This document shows, one piece after another, positions 8,554 through 16,880 of a DNA stretch of 64,000 bases. Position 1 is the first letter of the stretch, and each line of letters begins with the position of its first letter. Below the pieces are notes generated by a model that saw nothing but the letters and a program-made list of their open reading frames with translations, ran no database searches and had not been told where the DNA came from. Where the stretch lies: contig JAEYZG010000062.1 in the NCBI GenBank assembly GCA_023428135.1, positions 186,001 through 250,000 on the forward strand, written 5' to 3'. Source of the stretch: Bacteroidota bacterium (GTDB lineage Bacteria > Bacteroidota > Bacteroidia > Cytophagales > Cytophagaceae). The translations under genes were made by a program, and so were the position numbers.

Positions 8554-9186
8554 TTATTTATTCCATTCCAGCAGATTGAAATCTGTAACAAGTCTGCAAA
8601 TTCTTCCTTCATTATCAAAGCCAACGTAAGACTGATATACATCATCTCCATATCCTGTTGTAAAAATGGCAATAGTTTCTTCTTTTGATTTCCACAAGTA
8701 CCATGTTCTGGTATCCTTATAAACTTCATCCATCTGATCAAAAATCTCTTCGTGGTACTCTTTATTCTTTTGAGCATAGAATTCATAGGCATCCAGCGCA
8801 GAAAGATCCATAAAACAGCCAAGGCCTGAATCTACTGCATATCCGAATATTTCTCCTTCCTGTAAGTCTTCCATACGCTGGTCTTCGAGCAATGCGAACT
8901 CCCATCTCACAGGTTTTTCTTCGGAAAATTTTATTCTGGCAAACGCTATCCGCTCGTCTGTCTCAATATCGGCTATTGACAGTTCCACAGGAAAACTACC
9001 CAAAGGAAACAAGTTGACAAATGCATCCACCTCTTCGGTATTTAACGGATCACATGTAAGAATCTTTCCTGAATGTATATTGATGTTTCCCATTTCCTGA
9101 CATTGAAATGAATAGGTAATACCTTCTTCAATAATAGAATAACCCTTACTAAAACTGTCTTCAAGGAAAGATGGATACTTTATCAT
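8554..9186 (-). CDS. DUF4241 family protein
   Basis: With the start at 9186 (MIKYPSFLEDSFSKGYSIIE) the product has 210 residues; upstream in-frame starts at 9234 and 9267 would add an unlikely hydrophobic stretch. The C-terminal half shows the DUF4241 signature: a 'GxGCFMD' segment, then IFTTGYGDDVYQSYVGFDNE and a final VTDF strand. Function is unknown; many DUF4241 proteins sit in immunity or toxin-linked contexts, but nothing here supports that. No signal peptide. It stands alone, divergent from the next gene. Confidence 0.7.
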   Translation of the reverse strand: MIKYPSFLEDSFSKGYSIIEEGITYSFQCQEMGNINIHSGKILTCDPLNTEEVDAFVNLFPLGSFPVELSIADIETDERIAFARIKFSEEKPVRWEFALLEDQRMEDLQEGEIFGYAVDSGLGCFMDLSALDAYEFYAQKNKEYHEEIFDQMDEVYKDTRTWYLWKSKEETIAIFTTGYGDDVYQSYVGFDNEGRICRLVTDFNLLEWNK

Positions 9187-9337
9187 ATTGCATTCAAAAA
9201 TTATAATGACAAAAGTACTACTTAAGGAGGACATTATTCCATATAATTTTGCAATGTTGAAAAACAACCTGAATCCTTAAGCGTAAATATTTGTGATTTC
9301 AGAGATTATTATTAATATTTCTTTAAAAGATAAACCT

Positions 9338-9691
9338 ATGAAAATAAGAACAGTCGTGTTTAGCCTGATTTTCCTTGCATTATTAAGCTCTTTTACAATG
9401 CATGTGTTAAAAACCAGCCTGAAAGTAACAGTGCGAAATGACCTTGGCAATCTTGAAAGCGAAGCCTCTGTAAGTCTTTATAAGACTAAAGAAGATTATG
9501 AAAAAAGCATAAATCCCGTAGACACCCAGGTTACGGATGAAAAAGGAAATGCTGTATTCGGAAACCTTGAATCTGTAACATATTATATAAGCGCTGAAAA
9601 AGGTGATAAAAATAATTTTGGCGCGGGAGAAAAAACTGAAAAGCTGGTAGAAAACAGACAGAATAAAGTAACTATCATTATTTCAGAATGA
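9338..9691 (+). CDS. Small secreted protein with a carboxypeptidase-regulatory-like domain
   Basis: 117 residues from the ATG at 9338 (MKIRTVVFSLIFLALLSSFT), which begins a clear signal peptide. The rest (SLKVTVRNDLGNLESEASVS, ... QVTDEKGNAVFGNLESVTYY) is one immunoglobulin-like CarboxypepD_reg/transthyretin-type domain, common in Bacteroidota cell-surface proteins. No cysteine follows the signal peptide, so it is not a lipoprotein; it has no sorting tail and is probably periplasmic. Function unknown. A strong hairpin follows directly. Confidence 0.75.
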   Translation: MKIRTVVFSLIFLALLSSFTMHVLKTSLKVTVRNDLGNLESEASVSLYKTKEDYEKSINPVDTQVTDEKGNAVFGNLESVTYYISAEKGDKNNFGAGEKTEKLVENRQNKVTIIISE

Positions 9692-9697
9692 TCTAAT

Positions 9698-9735
9698 GAA
9701 ACAAAGCAGCCTTTACTTTAATGCTGCTTTGTTTC
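9698..9735. terminator. Bidirectional intrinsic terminator
   Basis: Perfect 13-bp arms GAAACAAAGCAGC at 9698-9710 and its complement at 9723-9735, between convergent genes. Confidence 0.75.
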
Positions 9736-9743
9736 TCAAAGCC

Positions 9744-10199
9744 TTAAATATGTTCAGGAGCCAACCGGGTAGCGACAGCCATCCTGTTCCATCCGTTAAT
9801 AGAGACAATCGTCATAATCAGCTGTGCTATATAGTTTCCGTCAAAGTATTTTTCTACTTCTTTATAAACTGCATCTGACACTCCATTTTTAGCTATAAGT
9901 GTCACTTCTTCAGTGAGCGCTAATATTACTCTTTCTTCAGGAGTAAAATAAGGAGTTTCCTTCCAGGCAGATAAAGCATAAATACGTTGCTCCGTTTCGC
10001 CTTGCAGGCGTGCTTCTCTTGTATGCATCTGTATGCAAAACGCACATCCGTTTATCTGAGAAGCTCTGATTTTGATAAGACTTTTGTAAGTAATTGAAAT
10101 ACTTGTGGTAGATAGATATTTTTCTATTCCATACATTGCCTGGTAGGCGTTTGGCTCCAGGTCTTTTATTTTGATTCTGCTTTCCATAGGAATATTCAT
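9744..10199 (-). CDS. Carboxymuconolactone decarboxylase / AhpD-like protein (ECF41 partner)
   Basis: AhpD-like peroxidase-fold protein with the redox pair in NGCAFCIQMHTREAR and the usual LTEEVTLI helix. Possible starts are 10220, 10199 and 10187. I prefer 10199 (MNIPMESRIKIKDLEP) because a putative promoter overlaps the first ATG and a GGAAAA stretch precedes the second. ECF41 sigma factors are typically encoded next to such carboxymuconolactone decarboxylases, oxidoreductases or epimerases, and the ECF41 gene lies directly upstream. The protein probably reduces a peroxide or an oxidised small molecule; the substrate is unknown. Confidence 0.85.
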   Translation of the reverse strand: MNIPMESRIKIKDLEPNAYQAMYGIEKYLSTTSISITYKSLIKIRASQINGCAFCIQMHTREARLQGETEQRIYALSAWKETPYFTPEERVILALTEEVTLIAKNGVSDAVYKEVEKYFDGNYIAQLIMTIVSINGWNRMAVATRLAPEHI

Positions 10200-10209
10200 T
10201 TTTCCTATA

Positions 10210-10235
10210 GACATAGCCATTTGACTTTTGTGACA
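10210..10235 (-). promoter_or_regulatory. Candidate ECF41-dependent promoter
   Basis: TGTCACA on the minus strand (10235-10229) is followed after 15 nt by TGTC (10213-10210). The reported ECF41 target consensus is TGTCACA with about 16 nt and then CGTC. It lies between the sigma-factor stop and the AhpD-like gene, as expected for regulation of the partner gene by its ECF41 factor. The -10 part matches 3 of 4 bases. Confidence 0.5.
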
Positions 10236-10241
10236 AAAATT

Positions 10242-11084
10242 TCAGTTTTCCTTAAAAAATATTTTTTCGGGATTTCTGATCATAAATATTTCATCAATCA
10301 TGCTATCTACAATATCCGGATATACAATAGAATGAAATTCTCCATTGATCTCAATAACAATACCTGCCTTTCCATTGAGATTTACTTTTCTAAACCTGAA
10401 TTGCCCTCTCTCACTTTTAAATATTCCCTGAAAAAACTTCAGAATATTGGTAGCTCCATAAATAGGATTAATTGCTGCAGCCACTTTACCCCCACCATCT
10501 GAATAAAGGACAGCATCATGCTTTAAAAGCGTTGTGAGTTTGTTATAATCCTTACTGTCAACTGCTCCAAGAAATGTTTCAAACAAATCTCTCTGTTCTT
10601 CCTTCACCTTGTAATGTCTAAACGTCCTTTTCTTAAGTTTCAAACCAGCTCTGTGATATATCTGTCTGCTGTTTTCCTGAGTGATCTCAAGTAAACCTGC
10701 AATCTGAAGGTAAGAATATCCGACCAGTTCTCTGAGCACAATTACTGCCCTTTCATATGGATTAAGGTTTTCCAGAATCACTAAAAAAGCATAATCTATT
10801 GTTTGCTCTTCCTCCTGACGAGTTTCTGTCAATATTGGCTCTGGTAACCATATGCCTTTGTATGCTTCCCTTTCCTGTTTTAACCTTTTTAAGGTATCTA
10901 TAGCTTTGTTGACAGTTATCTTACTAAGATATGATCTTACATCTTTGATTTTATCCTGATCCAAACCCAGCCATTTTTCATAAGTATCCTGTACAAGGTC
11001 TTCGGCTGTTTGTATATCGCCCAGTATGTTATAGGCAATCATAAACAAATATTTATGGTATTGGGTAAAATCTTCTTGAGTCAT
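10242..11084 (-). CDS. ECF41-family RNA polymerase sigma factor with SnoaL-like C-terminal domain
   Basis: 280 residues. Sigma region 2 covers residues 1-75 (FMIAYNILGDIQTAEDLVQD) and region 4 covers about 110-165 (LNPYERAVIVLRELVGYSYL). Between them is the WLPEP motif typical of ECF41. The C-terminal 110 residues form an NTF2/SnoaL-like domain with the ECF41 signatures SDGGGK and RNPEKI. In this group the C-terminal domain takes the place of an anti-sigma factor, and no anti-sigma gene is adjacent here. It forms an operon-like pair with the AhpD-like gene, 21 bp or more downstream. Confidence 0.9.
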   Translation of the reverse strand: MTQEDFTQYHKYLFMIAYNILGDIQTAEDLVQDTYEKWLGLDQDKIKDVRSYLSKITVNKAIDTLKRLKQEREAYKGIWLPEPILTETRQEEEQTIDYAFLVILENLNPYERAVIVLRELVGYSYLQIAGLLEITQENSRQIYHRAGLKLKKRTFRHYKVKEEQRDLFETFLGAVDSKDYNKLTTLLKHDAVLYSDGGGKVAAAINPIYGATNILKFFQGIFKSERGQFRFRKVNLNGKAGIVIEINGEFHSIVYPDIVDSMIDEIFMIRNPEKIFFKEN

Positions 11085-11102
11085 TATTCTAAGAACTGTT
11101 TA

Positions 11103-11139
11103 TTTCATATATCTGTAATTTCCTTTTAGATACATGAAA
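11103..11139. promoter_or_regulatory. Inverted repeat upstream of the ECF41 gene
   Basis: TTTCATATATCT (11103-11114) and AGATACATGAAA (11128-11139) pair at 11 of 12 positions with a 13-nt gap, 18 bp before the sigma-factor ATG. It is placed like an operator. No TGTCACA motif is seen here, so autoregulation through the ECF41 motif is not supported. Confidence 0.4.
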
Positions 11140-11266
11140 TAAAATATCAGCTTTTAAATTTAAGCTTGATTAATCGTTTAAAAAAAATTAATCAAAATTC
11201 ATTAAAATTTAAATTAAGGTAATTGATTATAATCAGTAACAGGATTTTCAACTGCTAATGATTATT

Positions 11267-11917
11267 TTAATTAATATTTTCCTTTTTGGCTAAAAGAATA
11301 TATACAATGAAATAGGATGCTATCATAAATGAAGTAAAAACTCCTGTAACCAAAATTGCCTTTGTTTTAAAGGCATTCAAGATTACATCATTTAATAACA
11401 TGCCTGTATTTGTTAAAATATCCCAGCTATTCCACCTTAAAAATCTTCCCAGATATATTCCATAAGAGCATAAGATAGACACAATGCAGATAAAGAACCA
11501 GGAAAACCTTCCTCCTGAATATTTCATAAAATGCTGATGAATATAAAATAAACTTACAAGACCACTTATTAATCCTGTAAATGCAAAAGAAAATAACATC
11601 AATGTATCAAACCACAAAGGAACAATCGCTCTTTCCTTCAAATGAACTATATCGGTAACCAGATATGGAGCATTAGGAAAAAATAAAAGCCAGACTGCAC
11701 CAAGAATTATAAAAGAAAGGATATTAATTGACTTTTTATAATCCAGAGCATTGATTATAAAAGACAATATCAATGGAATCATTGCCAGAAGCCAATTCCA
11801 GATTAGAAACATAAAACTATCTCTTCCTGAAATATGAACTCTAAGTGCGAGTAGCATAAAACAAAATACTGAGAGCAAAACAATTCCGGCTGCTATCTCT
11901 TTCTTAATGTTATTCAT
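11267..11917 (-). CDS. DUF1361 membrane protein
   Basis: 216 residues from the ATG at 11917; a TTG at 11926 is also in frame. Six or seven hydrophobic helices and the DUF1361 landmarks are visible: WNWLLAMIPL, LFFPNAPYLVTDIVHL and LGRFLRWNSWDI. The function of the family is not known. The upstream membrane-protein gene ends 5 bp before this start, so they form an operon. Confidence 0.8.
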   Translation of the reverse strand: MNNIKKEIAAGIVLLSVFCFMLLALRVHISGRDSFMFLIWNWLLAMIPLILSFIINALDYKKSINILSFIILGAVWLLFFPNAPYLVTDIVHLKERAIVPLWFDTLMLFSFAFTGLISGLVSLFYIHQHFMKYSGGRFSWFFICIVSILCSYGIYLGRFLRWNSWDILTNTGMLLNDVILNAFKTKAILVTGVFTSFMIASYFIVYILLAKKENIN

Positions 11918-11922
11918 ACAAT

Positions 11923-12444
11923 TCAACTAGTTTGATATGTTTGCAAATTTTCGATTTTGATAATTCTTCTGATATATTTATCACAATACAATAAAGGAAT
12001 GATGCCGATTGCTCCAAACATACAGTCTATCACTCGCCAATAAAAAGGTATACCTCTGATCTCCCCAGCTATGAAGGCCAGGGGAAAGACAGCAATACAT
12101 GCTATCATACCAAAATGAATAACCCAAATATTTCTGATCGGATCCTTTAAAGGTCCTATAAATACTATTGCAATTACTATATGAGCAAATGCTAACCAAT
12201 CAGTTCCATAGGCTAGAAAAGGATAATGAATATTCATATCATATAAACCGGTATAAACTTTAACTACCCATATAGATAATGGATTGTCCGCTTCCAGTAC
12301 TTGCTGTGCAGTATTTCTCAGAAAAAACAACTCAGTCTCCAACGGAAATGCAGTAAGACCGCTTAAGACAAGGCCTGCTATGAAGAGGCATATCAAAAAT
12401 TTGACCCTTGTTCTTAATTTTAAAGATTCAGTTTTCATTGTCAT
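11923..12444 (-). CDS. Conserved membrane protein of unknown function
   Basis: 173 residues with four predicted transmembrane helices (at about residues 12-32, 80-98, 105-128 and 136-152). A loop reads FLRNTAQQVLEADNPLSIWV. I do not recognise the family. The gene directly precedes the DUF1361 gene, which suggests the two products act together in the inner membrane. Confidence 0.65.
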   Translation of the reverse strand: MTMKTESLKLRTRVKFLICLFIAGLVLSGLTAFPLETELFFLRNTAQQVLEADNPLSIWVVKVYTGLYDMNIHYPFLAYGTDWLAFAHIVIAIVFIGPLKDPIRNIWVIHFGMIACIAVFPLAFIAGEIRGIPFYWRVIDCMFGAIGIIPLLYCDKYIRRIIKIENLQTYQTS

Positions 12445-12520
12445 TCTATTTTAGTTTTACATTCAATAAATTATTTGTCCTAAGCCCTTCTCACAAAGAG
12501 AAAGGCTTTAAAAAATTGGA

Positions 12521-13969
12521 CTAAAAAATCCCAGATAAATTTTCCATGGATTTTAATTCATGGTAAATATCATCATCATCCATGTTCCAGGACTGCCAAT
12601 CACGGTCTTCAAATTCTTTTATAAAAGCTTTTTTTCTTATATCAAGAGCTATGAGAAAACTCATGTTATCCCGCAGTTGCTGAGGGTTCTTTTTACAATA
12701 AGAAATCAGATCAGGCAATCCAGCATCAGATAGGGATGCGTTGTAAATAAGATCTGTTTTAGCAGCTATTCCCGAAAGATTGTATTTTACGATAAGCATA
12801 TCCCAGTTCCATAAGCATGATAACATTAATACAGCATAACCGACCCAGGCGTTTTTTCTGAATAAAAACCAGTTGCTTTTTGCTGATACAATTTTTATAA
12901 ATGTTGTCAATAGCCCGGCAACAGTCATAATCAAATAGATGTAAACACCAATTCTTTTGTATGTTAATCCATGCTCATCGATATAATGAAAATTCTTAAC
13001 TCCACAGGTAACCACTAATATGGTGTTTTGGATAATCCATAACACAGCCAGTATCTTAATGGCAGTGTTGCTTTCATAAAAATTCAAAGACCCTCTGAAA
13101 TAAAACAAGATAATAGCGATTGCAATAACTATGGATAGTATTAATGAATTGATTCCTTGGTGAACTACTTGAGAATACTGAAAACCTTCAGGAAACTCTG
13201 TAACAATTGATAAAGAGTATATATCAACAACATTTACTACGAATAGTAATAAATTCAGCATCACAAATAATACAATACCTGAAATATTTTCATTATTGAT
13301 ATTCAGCAAAGGCTTTGAAAAAGTAGATTCATCATTAATAAGTCTGTCAGGAGAAGTCAGATCTTTATATAAAAGAGAAAGAATATCCATTTGGTTGAAA
13401 TAGCCATAGAGCAGTACGAAGCCCATAATTGTAAAGCCTATAAGTCCCCATGAAAGAAAATCGAATCTTATATTGGCCACCAATTCATCAAAATAAGGAT
13501 TGGCACTTCTATAAATAAAGAAGAATATCAATGTAATAATAACAGGAATTGTAGTGACAAATAACAAGCTGTAGGATTGTGGTGCTCGCTCTTCTTTCCT
13601 TTCGCTTCGTTCAAATAGTCTGGCGAAAATATTTATCAATGAAAAGAAATAGCTATATGCAGCATACAGTAATGCAAAAATCAATGATGAATCTTTTCTC
13701 AAAGAAAAACTTGCAGCCATGCTTAAAGAGATGATATTGGCCAATACAGGCAGGCCGGTGCCATGCAACAAAGCCATAGCTCCACTGACCAATGCTCCTA
13801 TAGAGGATATAAGCCAAAGTCCGTTAGAAAACAAATTGTTATCTTTTAGCGCCATTAAAAATGTGATCACGACAGAAAATAAGAATATGTTGATACCTGG
13901 TGTCTGATCATAAAACAGGTAACTATAGATTAGCGTCGCTGTCACAATTATTATATCGTTCTTTTTCAT
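12521..13969 (-). CDS. DUF4173/DUF4153-like polytopic membrane protein
   Basis: 482 residues with about a dozen hydrophobic helices over the first 400. The IYRSANPYFDELVANIRFDF segment is typical of DUF4173 proteins. The last 80 residues are soluble and acidic and may be a cytoplasmic or periplasmic tail. Function unknown. The start lies 15 bp after the stop of the radical-SAM gene, so it is probably expressed from the promoter with the shared 27-bp element. Confidence 0.7.
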   Translation of the reverse strand: MKKNDIIIVTATLIYSYLFYDQTPGINIFLFSVVITFLMALKDNNLFSNGLWLISSIGALVSGAMALLHGTGLPVLANIISLSMAASFSLRKDSSLIFALLYAAYSYFFSLINIFARLFERSERKEERAPQSYSLLFVTTIPVIITLIFFFIYRSANPYFDELVANIRFDFLSWGLIGFTIMGFVLLYGYFNQMDILSLLYKDLTSPDRLINDESTFSKPLLNINNENISGIVLFVMLNLLLFVVNVVDIYSLSIVTEFPEGFQYSQVVHQGINSLILSIVIAIAIILFYFRGSLNFYESNTAIKILAVLWIIQNTILVVTCGVKNFHYIDEHGLTYKRIGVYIYLIMTVAGLLTTFIKIVSAKSNWFLFRKNAWVGYAVLMLSCLWNWDMLIVKYNLSGIAAKTDLIYNASLSDAGLPDLISYCKKNPQQLRDNMSFLIALDIRKKAFIKEFEDRDWQSWNMDDDDIYHELKSMENLSGIF

Positions 13970-13983
13970 ATATATTTTAGGTT

Positions 13984-15408
13984 TTATTTTTTTACAACTG
14001 ACATGGATAAATCTGAAACAATCTCAGGTATTTTCTTAGATTCCCTTTCAGGATTTACCTTTGACAATATGGCTTCCAGAAGGGGAAGCATATTATTTAA
14101 TTGTTTCGTTTTAATGATAAAATTCCAGAGTGGTTCGAACTTCTTCCATCCACCGGCATAGGAAAGATGCTTAAGTTTGTATTTTATGGAATCATGGGCT
14201 GTACCTGCTTTCCAGATATTGCTCCAGGAATAGAACTCTTTATAAGCATAATCATAACCCGCCTTTAATTCCTGAAGAGAAAGATTCTTTGTTTTAAAAA
14301 CTACATTTCGGGTATCATAGAGATCCCAGTTTCTGGTCAGTATTCTTCCTTCCTTCTCATAGTTATCAAAAAGTTTTGTACCAGGATAGGGCGTCAGCAC
14401 ATGATAAGTTGAAGTGGTAATACCCATTTCCACACCCCAGTCAACTGTTCTTTTAAAAACGTCTTTATCATCTTCATCAAGACCGAACACGAAGCTACCA
14501 TTGATCATAATACCTAATTCATGAACACGTCTGATAGCGTTTTGATAATCTCGTCCAAGGTTTTGCTTTTTATTACTTAACTTAAGGTTGCTTTCATTCA
14601 ATGTTTCAAACCCAATAAACAAACTTCTCAAACCAGCATCAGCAGCCTTTTCTATGAGGTTGCTTCTTAAAATAGCATCAACTGTACTTGCACCTTGAAA
14701 CACCCTTCCCATTCCTTTCATGCCTTCAAATAGCTCAGAAGCAAATTTCTGATTGCCTAGCAGATGGTCATCAAGGAAATAAAGATGCTTTCCTGGAAGG
14801 CGTTCTATTTCAGACAGTGCTTCATCTACGAGTTGTGTGTAAAAAGATTTTTTAGAATTAAAAAAAGCATCCTTATAGCAAAAGTCACAATGATGTGGAC
14901 ATCCTCTGCTCACTACTATTGAGTTCGGTACGAGGTATAAATATCTTTTAATTAAATCCCTTCTTACAGGAGGAATACCTTCAATAGACCTCTGCACAGA
15001 TACATACTTTTTCTTAGGAGATTTATTCTTAAAATCCTTTAAGAAAGTAGGAAAGGTATCCTCTCCGGGACCAATAAAAATACTATCTGCATGGGGCATT
15101 GCCTCTTCAGGTAATGAAGTAACATGAAGGCCGCCAAGTATTACATAGCATTTCTTTTTTCTGTAGTGGTCCGCTATATGGTAGGCCCTGTATGCATTGG
15201 TAATATAAACCTGAATCACTACCAGATCAGGCCCATCGTTGAGATCAATCTCTTCTACATGTTCATCCTGAATCGTGGCTTCATCATTATCAGATAGCCA
15301 GGATGCAAGTGTCGCCAGTCCAAGGGGAGGAAATAATGAATATTTAACAGGCCTCCAGTAAGGACTTTTAGCTTCAGTTAGTGCCGGCAATATAAATTTC
15401 ACTTTCAT
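13984..15408 (-). CDS. B12-binding-domain radical SAM protein
   Basis: 474 residues from the ATG at 15408 (MKVKFILPALTEAK). An alternative ATG at 15429 lies inside the shared upstream motif and is unlikely. Residues 1-150 form a cobalamin-binding-like Rossmann domain (FPPLGLATLASWLSDNDEAT, VILGGLHVTSLPEEAM, FIGPGEDTF). Then comes the radical-SAM core with SRGCPHHCDFCYKDAFF (CxxxCxxC for the [4Fe-4S] cluster) and IGFETLNESNLKLSNKKQN. Relatives modify lipids, hopanoids or tetrapyrroles. The product is unknown. The location between membrane proteins would suit a lipid substrate, but this is only inference. Confidence 0.85.
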   Translation of the reverse strand: MKVKFILPALTEAKSPYWRPVKYSLFPPLGLATLASWLSDNDEATIQDEHVEEIDLNDGPDLVVIQVYITNAYRAYHIADHYRKKKCYVILGGLHVTSLPEEAMPHADSIFIGPGEDTFPTFLKDFKNKSPKKKYVSVQRSIEGIPPVRRDLIKRYLYLVPNSIVVSRGCPHHCDFCYKDAFFNSKKSFYTQLVDEALSEIERLPGKHLYFLDDHLLGNQKFASELFEGMKGMGRVFQGASTVDAILRSNLIEKAADAGLRSLFIGFETLNESNLKLSNKKQNLGRDYQNAIRRVHELGIMINGSFVFGLDEDDKDVFKRTVDWGVEMGITTSTYHVLTPYPGTKLFDNYEKEGRILTRNWDLYDTRNVVFKTKNLSLQELKAGYDYAYKEFYSWSNIWKAGTAHDSIKYKLKHLSYAGGWKKFEPLWNFIIKTKQLNNMLPLLEAILSKVNPERESKKIPEIVSDLSMSVVKK

Positions 15409-15414
15409 ATATTT

Positions 15415-15441
15415 AAAAGTACTTTGCATTTCAAAGTTAAA
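15415..15441 (-). promoter_or_regulatory. 27-bp element, copy 1, in front of the radical-SAM gene
   Basis: Plus strand: AAAAGTACTTTG, five variable bases, CAAAGTTAAA. Inside it ACTTTG-N5-CAAAGT is a perfect inverted repeat. On the minus strand TAACTTTG (15439-15432) fits the Bacteroidota -7 box TAnnTTTG; no clear -33 TTTG is seen. An almost identical copy stands before the gene at 16370. A small winged-helix regulator is encoded between them and may bind both. Confidence 0.6.
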
Positions 15442-15459
15442 GGATAAAAAAAAACTACT

Positions 15460-15762
15460 TCAGTTTTTTTTCGCATTAATAAGTGCTTCCAATGCATTCA
15501 AATGCTCTTTAAATGCAATTTTTCCTTCTTTAGAAGCACCATAAGATGTATTAGGTTTTTTACCGATAAATGATTTTCTCACTTCTATATATTTTATTTT
15601 CTCAAGGGCATTAAGGTGACTTGCCAGATTTCCGTCAGTAACATCAAGGGTTTCTTTCAAGGCATTAAAATCCACCCAGTCATTGACCATTAAAACAGAC
15701 ATTATACCAAGGCGGATTCTGTTTTCAAATGCTTTATTCAGATTTGTTATTAGACCTTTCAC
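15460..15762 (-). CDS. Small winged-helix transcriptional regulator
   Basis: 100 residues. A winged-helix fold is evident: RIRLGIMSVLMVNDWVDF, then the recognition helix GNLASHLNALEKIKYIEV, and a wing with SFIGKKPNTSYGASKEGKIA. It belongs with the short ArsR/HTH_34-like regulators usual in Bacteroidota, which lack a ligand domain. The start is a GTG at 15762 that overlaps the preceding stop (GTGA), so it is translationally coupled to the membrane-protein gene upstream. It probably autoregulates this operon through the 27-bp element. Confidence 0.85.
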   Translation of the reverse strand: MKGLITNLNKAFENRIRLGIMSVLMVNDWVDFNALKETLDVTDGNLASHLNALEKIKYIEVRKSFIGKKPNTSYGASKEGKIAFKEHLNALEALINAKKN

Positions 15763-16370
15763 TTCTCATATTTGAAATACATAACCACTCCATATACTAT
15801 GTGCAATACGCCAAAGCCCATTGCCCAAAATAGTATGCCATACCCAATAAATATTGTGGCAAAAATACCTAATATAATTTCACAAAAACCAAGATTACGA
15901 ATATCATTCAAGGTAAAATTACTTCCATTAAGTAACGCTAATCCATAGAAAATTAAAGTACCAGGAACAATAAGCCCTACTACCCCATAATATAATAATG
16001 CCAGACAGAAGAACCCTCCGGTAGCAAGAGGTACTGCCATGTTAATGATCAGTCTCTTACTAGTTGAATCCCATATCCGCAGCCCTTTTTTCCTCGTTTG
16101 TCTGATCGTAAAAAACAACCCTGAACCAATCGCCAGGATAAGCACAATAAATGCATCAAGGAAAAGAAAGATATAGATCTCTTCCACGGACATCCACACT
16201 CTTCCGCTTTTAAGCCCTTCTATCAGGATATAGGCAAATCCAGCTCCCAATAATGCAAATATACCGGCAAATACTCCGGAAAGGCCGCTAAGAGAAATAA
16301 ATCTCGAAGAGCGCTCCATCAAAGAGCGTATTTTCTTAAGGTCGTTTAAATGATCAATTGTTTCAGACAT
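15759..16370 (-). CDS. Membrane protein co-transcribed with the winged-helix regulator
   Basis: 203 residues with a short soluble N-terminus (ETIDHLNDLKKIRSLMERSS) and six hydrophobic helices arranged in pairs. I do not recognise a named family, although such membrane proteins regularly precede small HTH_34-type regulators in Bacteroidota genomes. Translation is coupled to the regulator by a one-base-shifted overlap. The ATG stands directly after the second copy of the 27-bp element. Confidence 0.7.
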   Translation of the reverse strand: MSETIDHLNDLKKIRSLMERSSRFISLSGLSGVFAGIFALLGAGFAYILIEGLKSGRVWMSVEEIYIFLFLDAFIVLILAIGSGLFFTIRQTRKKGLRIWDSTSKRLIINMAVPLATGGFFCLALLYYGVVGLIVPGTLIFYGLALLNGSNFTLNDIRNLGFCEIILGIFATIFIGYGILFWAMGFGVLHIVYGVVMYFKYEK

Positions 16371-16397
16371 AAAAGTACTTTGTTATACAAAGTTAAA
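16371..16397 (-). promoter_or_regulatory. 27-bp element, copy 2, in front of the membrane-protein/regulator operon
   Basis: AAAAGTACTTTG, five variable bases, CAAAGTTAAA, identical to copy 1 except in the spacer. TAACTTTG (minus, 16395-16388) is a possible -7 box. A TTTC at 16417-16414, 18 nt upstream of it, is a weak -33 candidate. The ATG follows at once, leaving a leader of about 10-15 nt. Confidence 0.6.
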
Positions 16398-16481
16398 AAA
16401 GAAAATAGAAAAAGAAAATATTTTGTAGCTTTTTTAATGAACCATTTAATCTTAAAAAAATTAGTGTGCTAAAAAACAACA

Positions 16482-16507
16482 AAGGGTGATCATAAATGAT
16501 CACCCTT
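16482..16507 (-). terminator. Intrinsic terminator after a gene remnant
   Basis: Perfect 12-bp arms AAGGGTGATCAT at 16482-16493 and 16496-16507 with a 2-nt loop. On the minus strand a TTGTTTTTT run follows. Confidence 0.7.
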
Positions 16508-16523
16508 GTCCCAAGTAAAAAAT

Positions 16524-16653
16524 TTACATTACTCGAAAATCTCTGAAGATTTCACATACTTCATCAGGAATAAGCATCCGTTTAATCTCCCTATTAATAA
16601 CCGGATCCTCTAAAAATTTCCCATTTACAAGTTTGTCAGTCCCTTCAAGAGAT
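16524..16653 (-). pseudogene. Short orphan C-terminal coding remnant
   Basis: An open minus-strand segment of about 42 codons has no start codon near its 5' end and is preceded by a stop. It reads SLEGTDKLVNGKFLEDPVIN, then REIKRMLIPDEVCEIFRDF and VM before the stop. The composition looks like real protein and a proper terminator stands 17 bp downstream, so this is probably the tail of a deleted gene. I do not recognise the family. Confidence 0.4.
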
Positions 16654-16774
16654 CATATTAAAAAAACAAAATTCTAATGACTATTAATAAATGACTATCA
16701 GAGCGTTAATGTATACCAAAAAATAACTAACTGATACCATGATACAAATATGATAAAGAAGTAAAAGCTTGACC

Positions 16775-16817
16775 ATCCCGTAAACTGGTATTTTTTTTCT
16801 CTACCTGTTTACGGGAT
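16775..16817. repeat. 16-bp stem with T-rich loop
   Basis: Arms at 16775-16790 (ATCCCGTAAACTGGTA) and 16802-16817 pair at 15 of 16 positions. The 11-nt loop contains eight T in a row. The T run is inside the loop rather than after the stem, so it is not a normal terminator. It could be a small mobile-element relic or the end of an RNA. Confidence 0.5.
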
Positions 16818-16880
16818 AATACTTTTCATTAACCTTTTAAAAATATAACTATTTCAACAAATTAGTATAAAAAATAAAAG

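Noticed and set aside
8398..8688. Plus-strand open frame of 96 codons
   Set aside because: It overlaps the DUF4241 gene on the other strand, has no domain pattern and starts in AT-rich spacer; judged a shadow.
12521..16370. Polysaccharide or antibiotic biosynthesis island
   Set aside because: Only one radical-SAM enzyme among membrane proteins; no glycosyltransferase, PKS or NRPS motifs.
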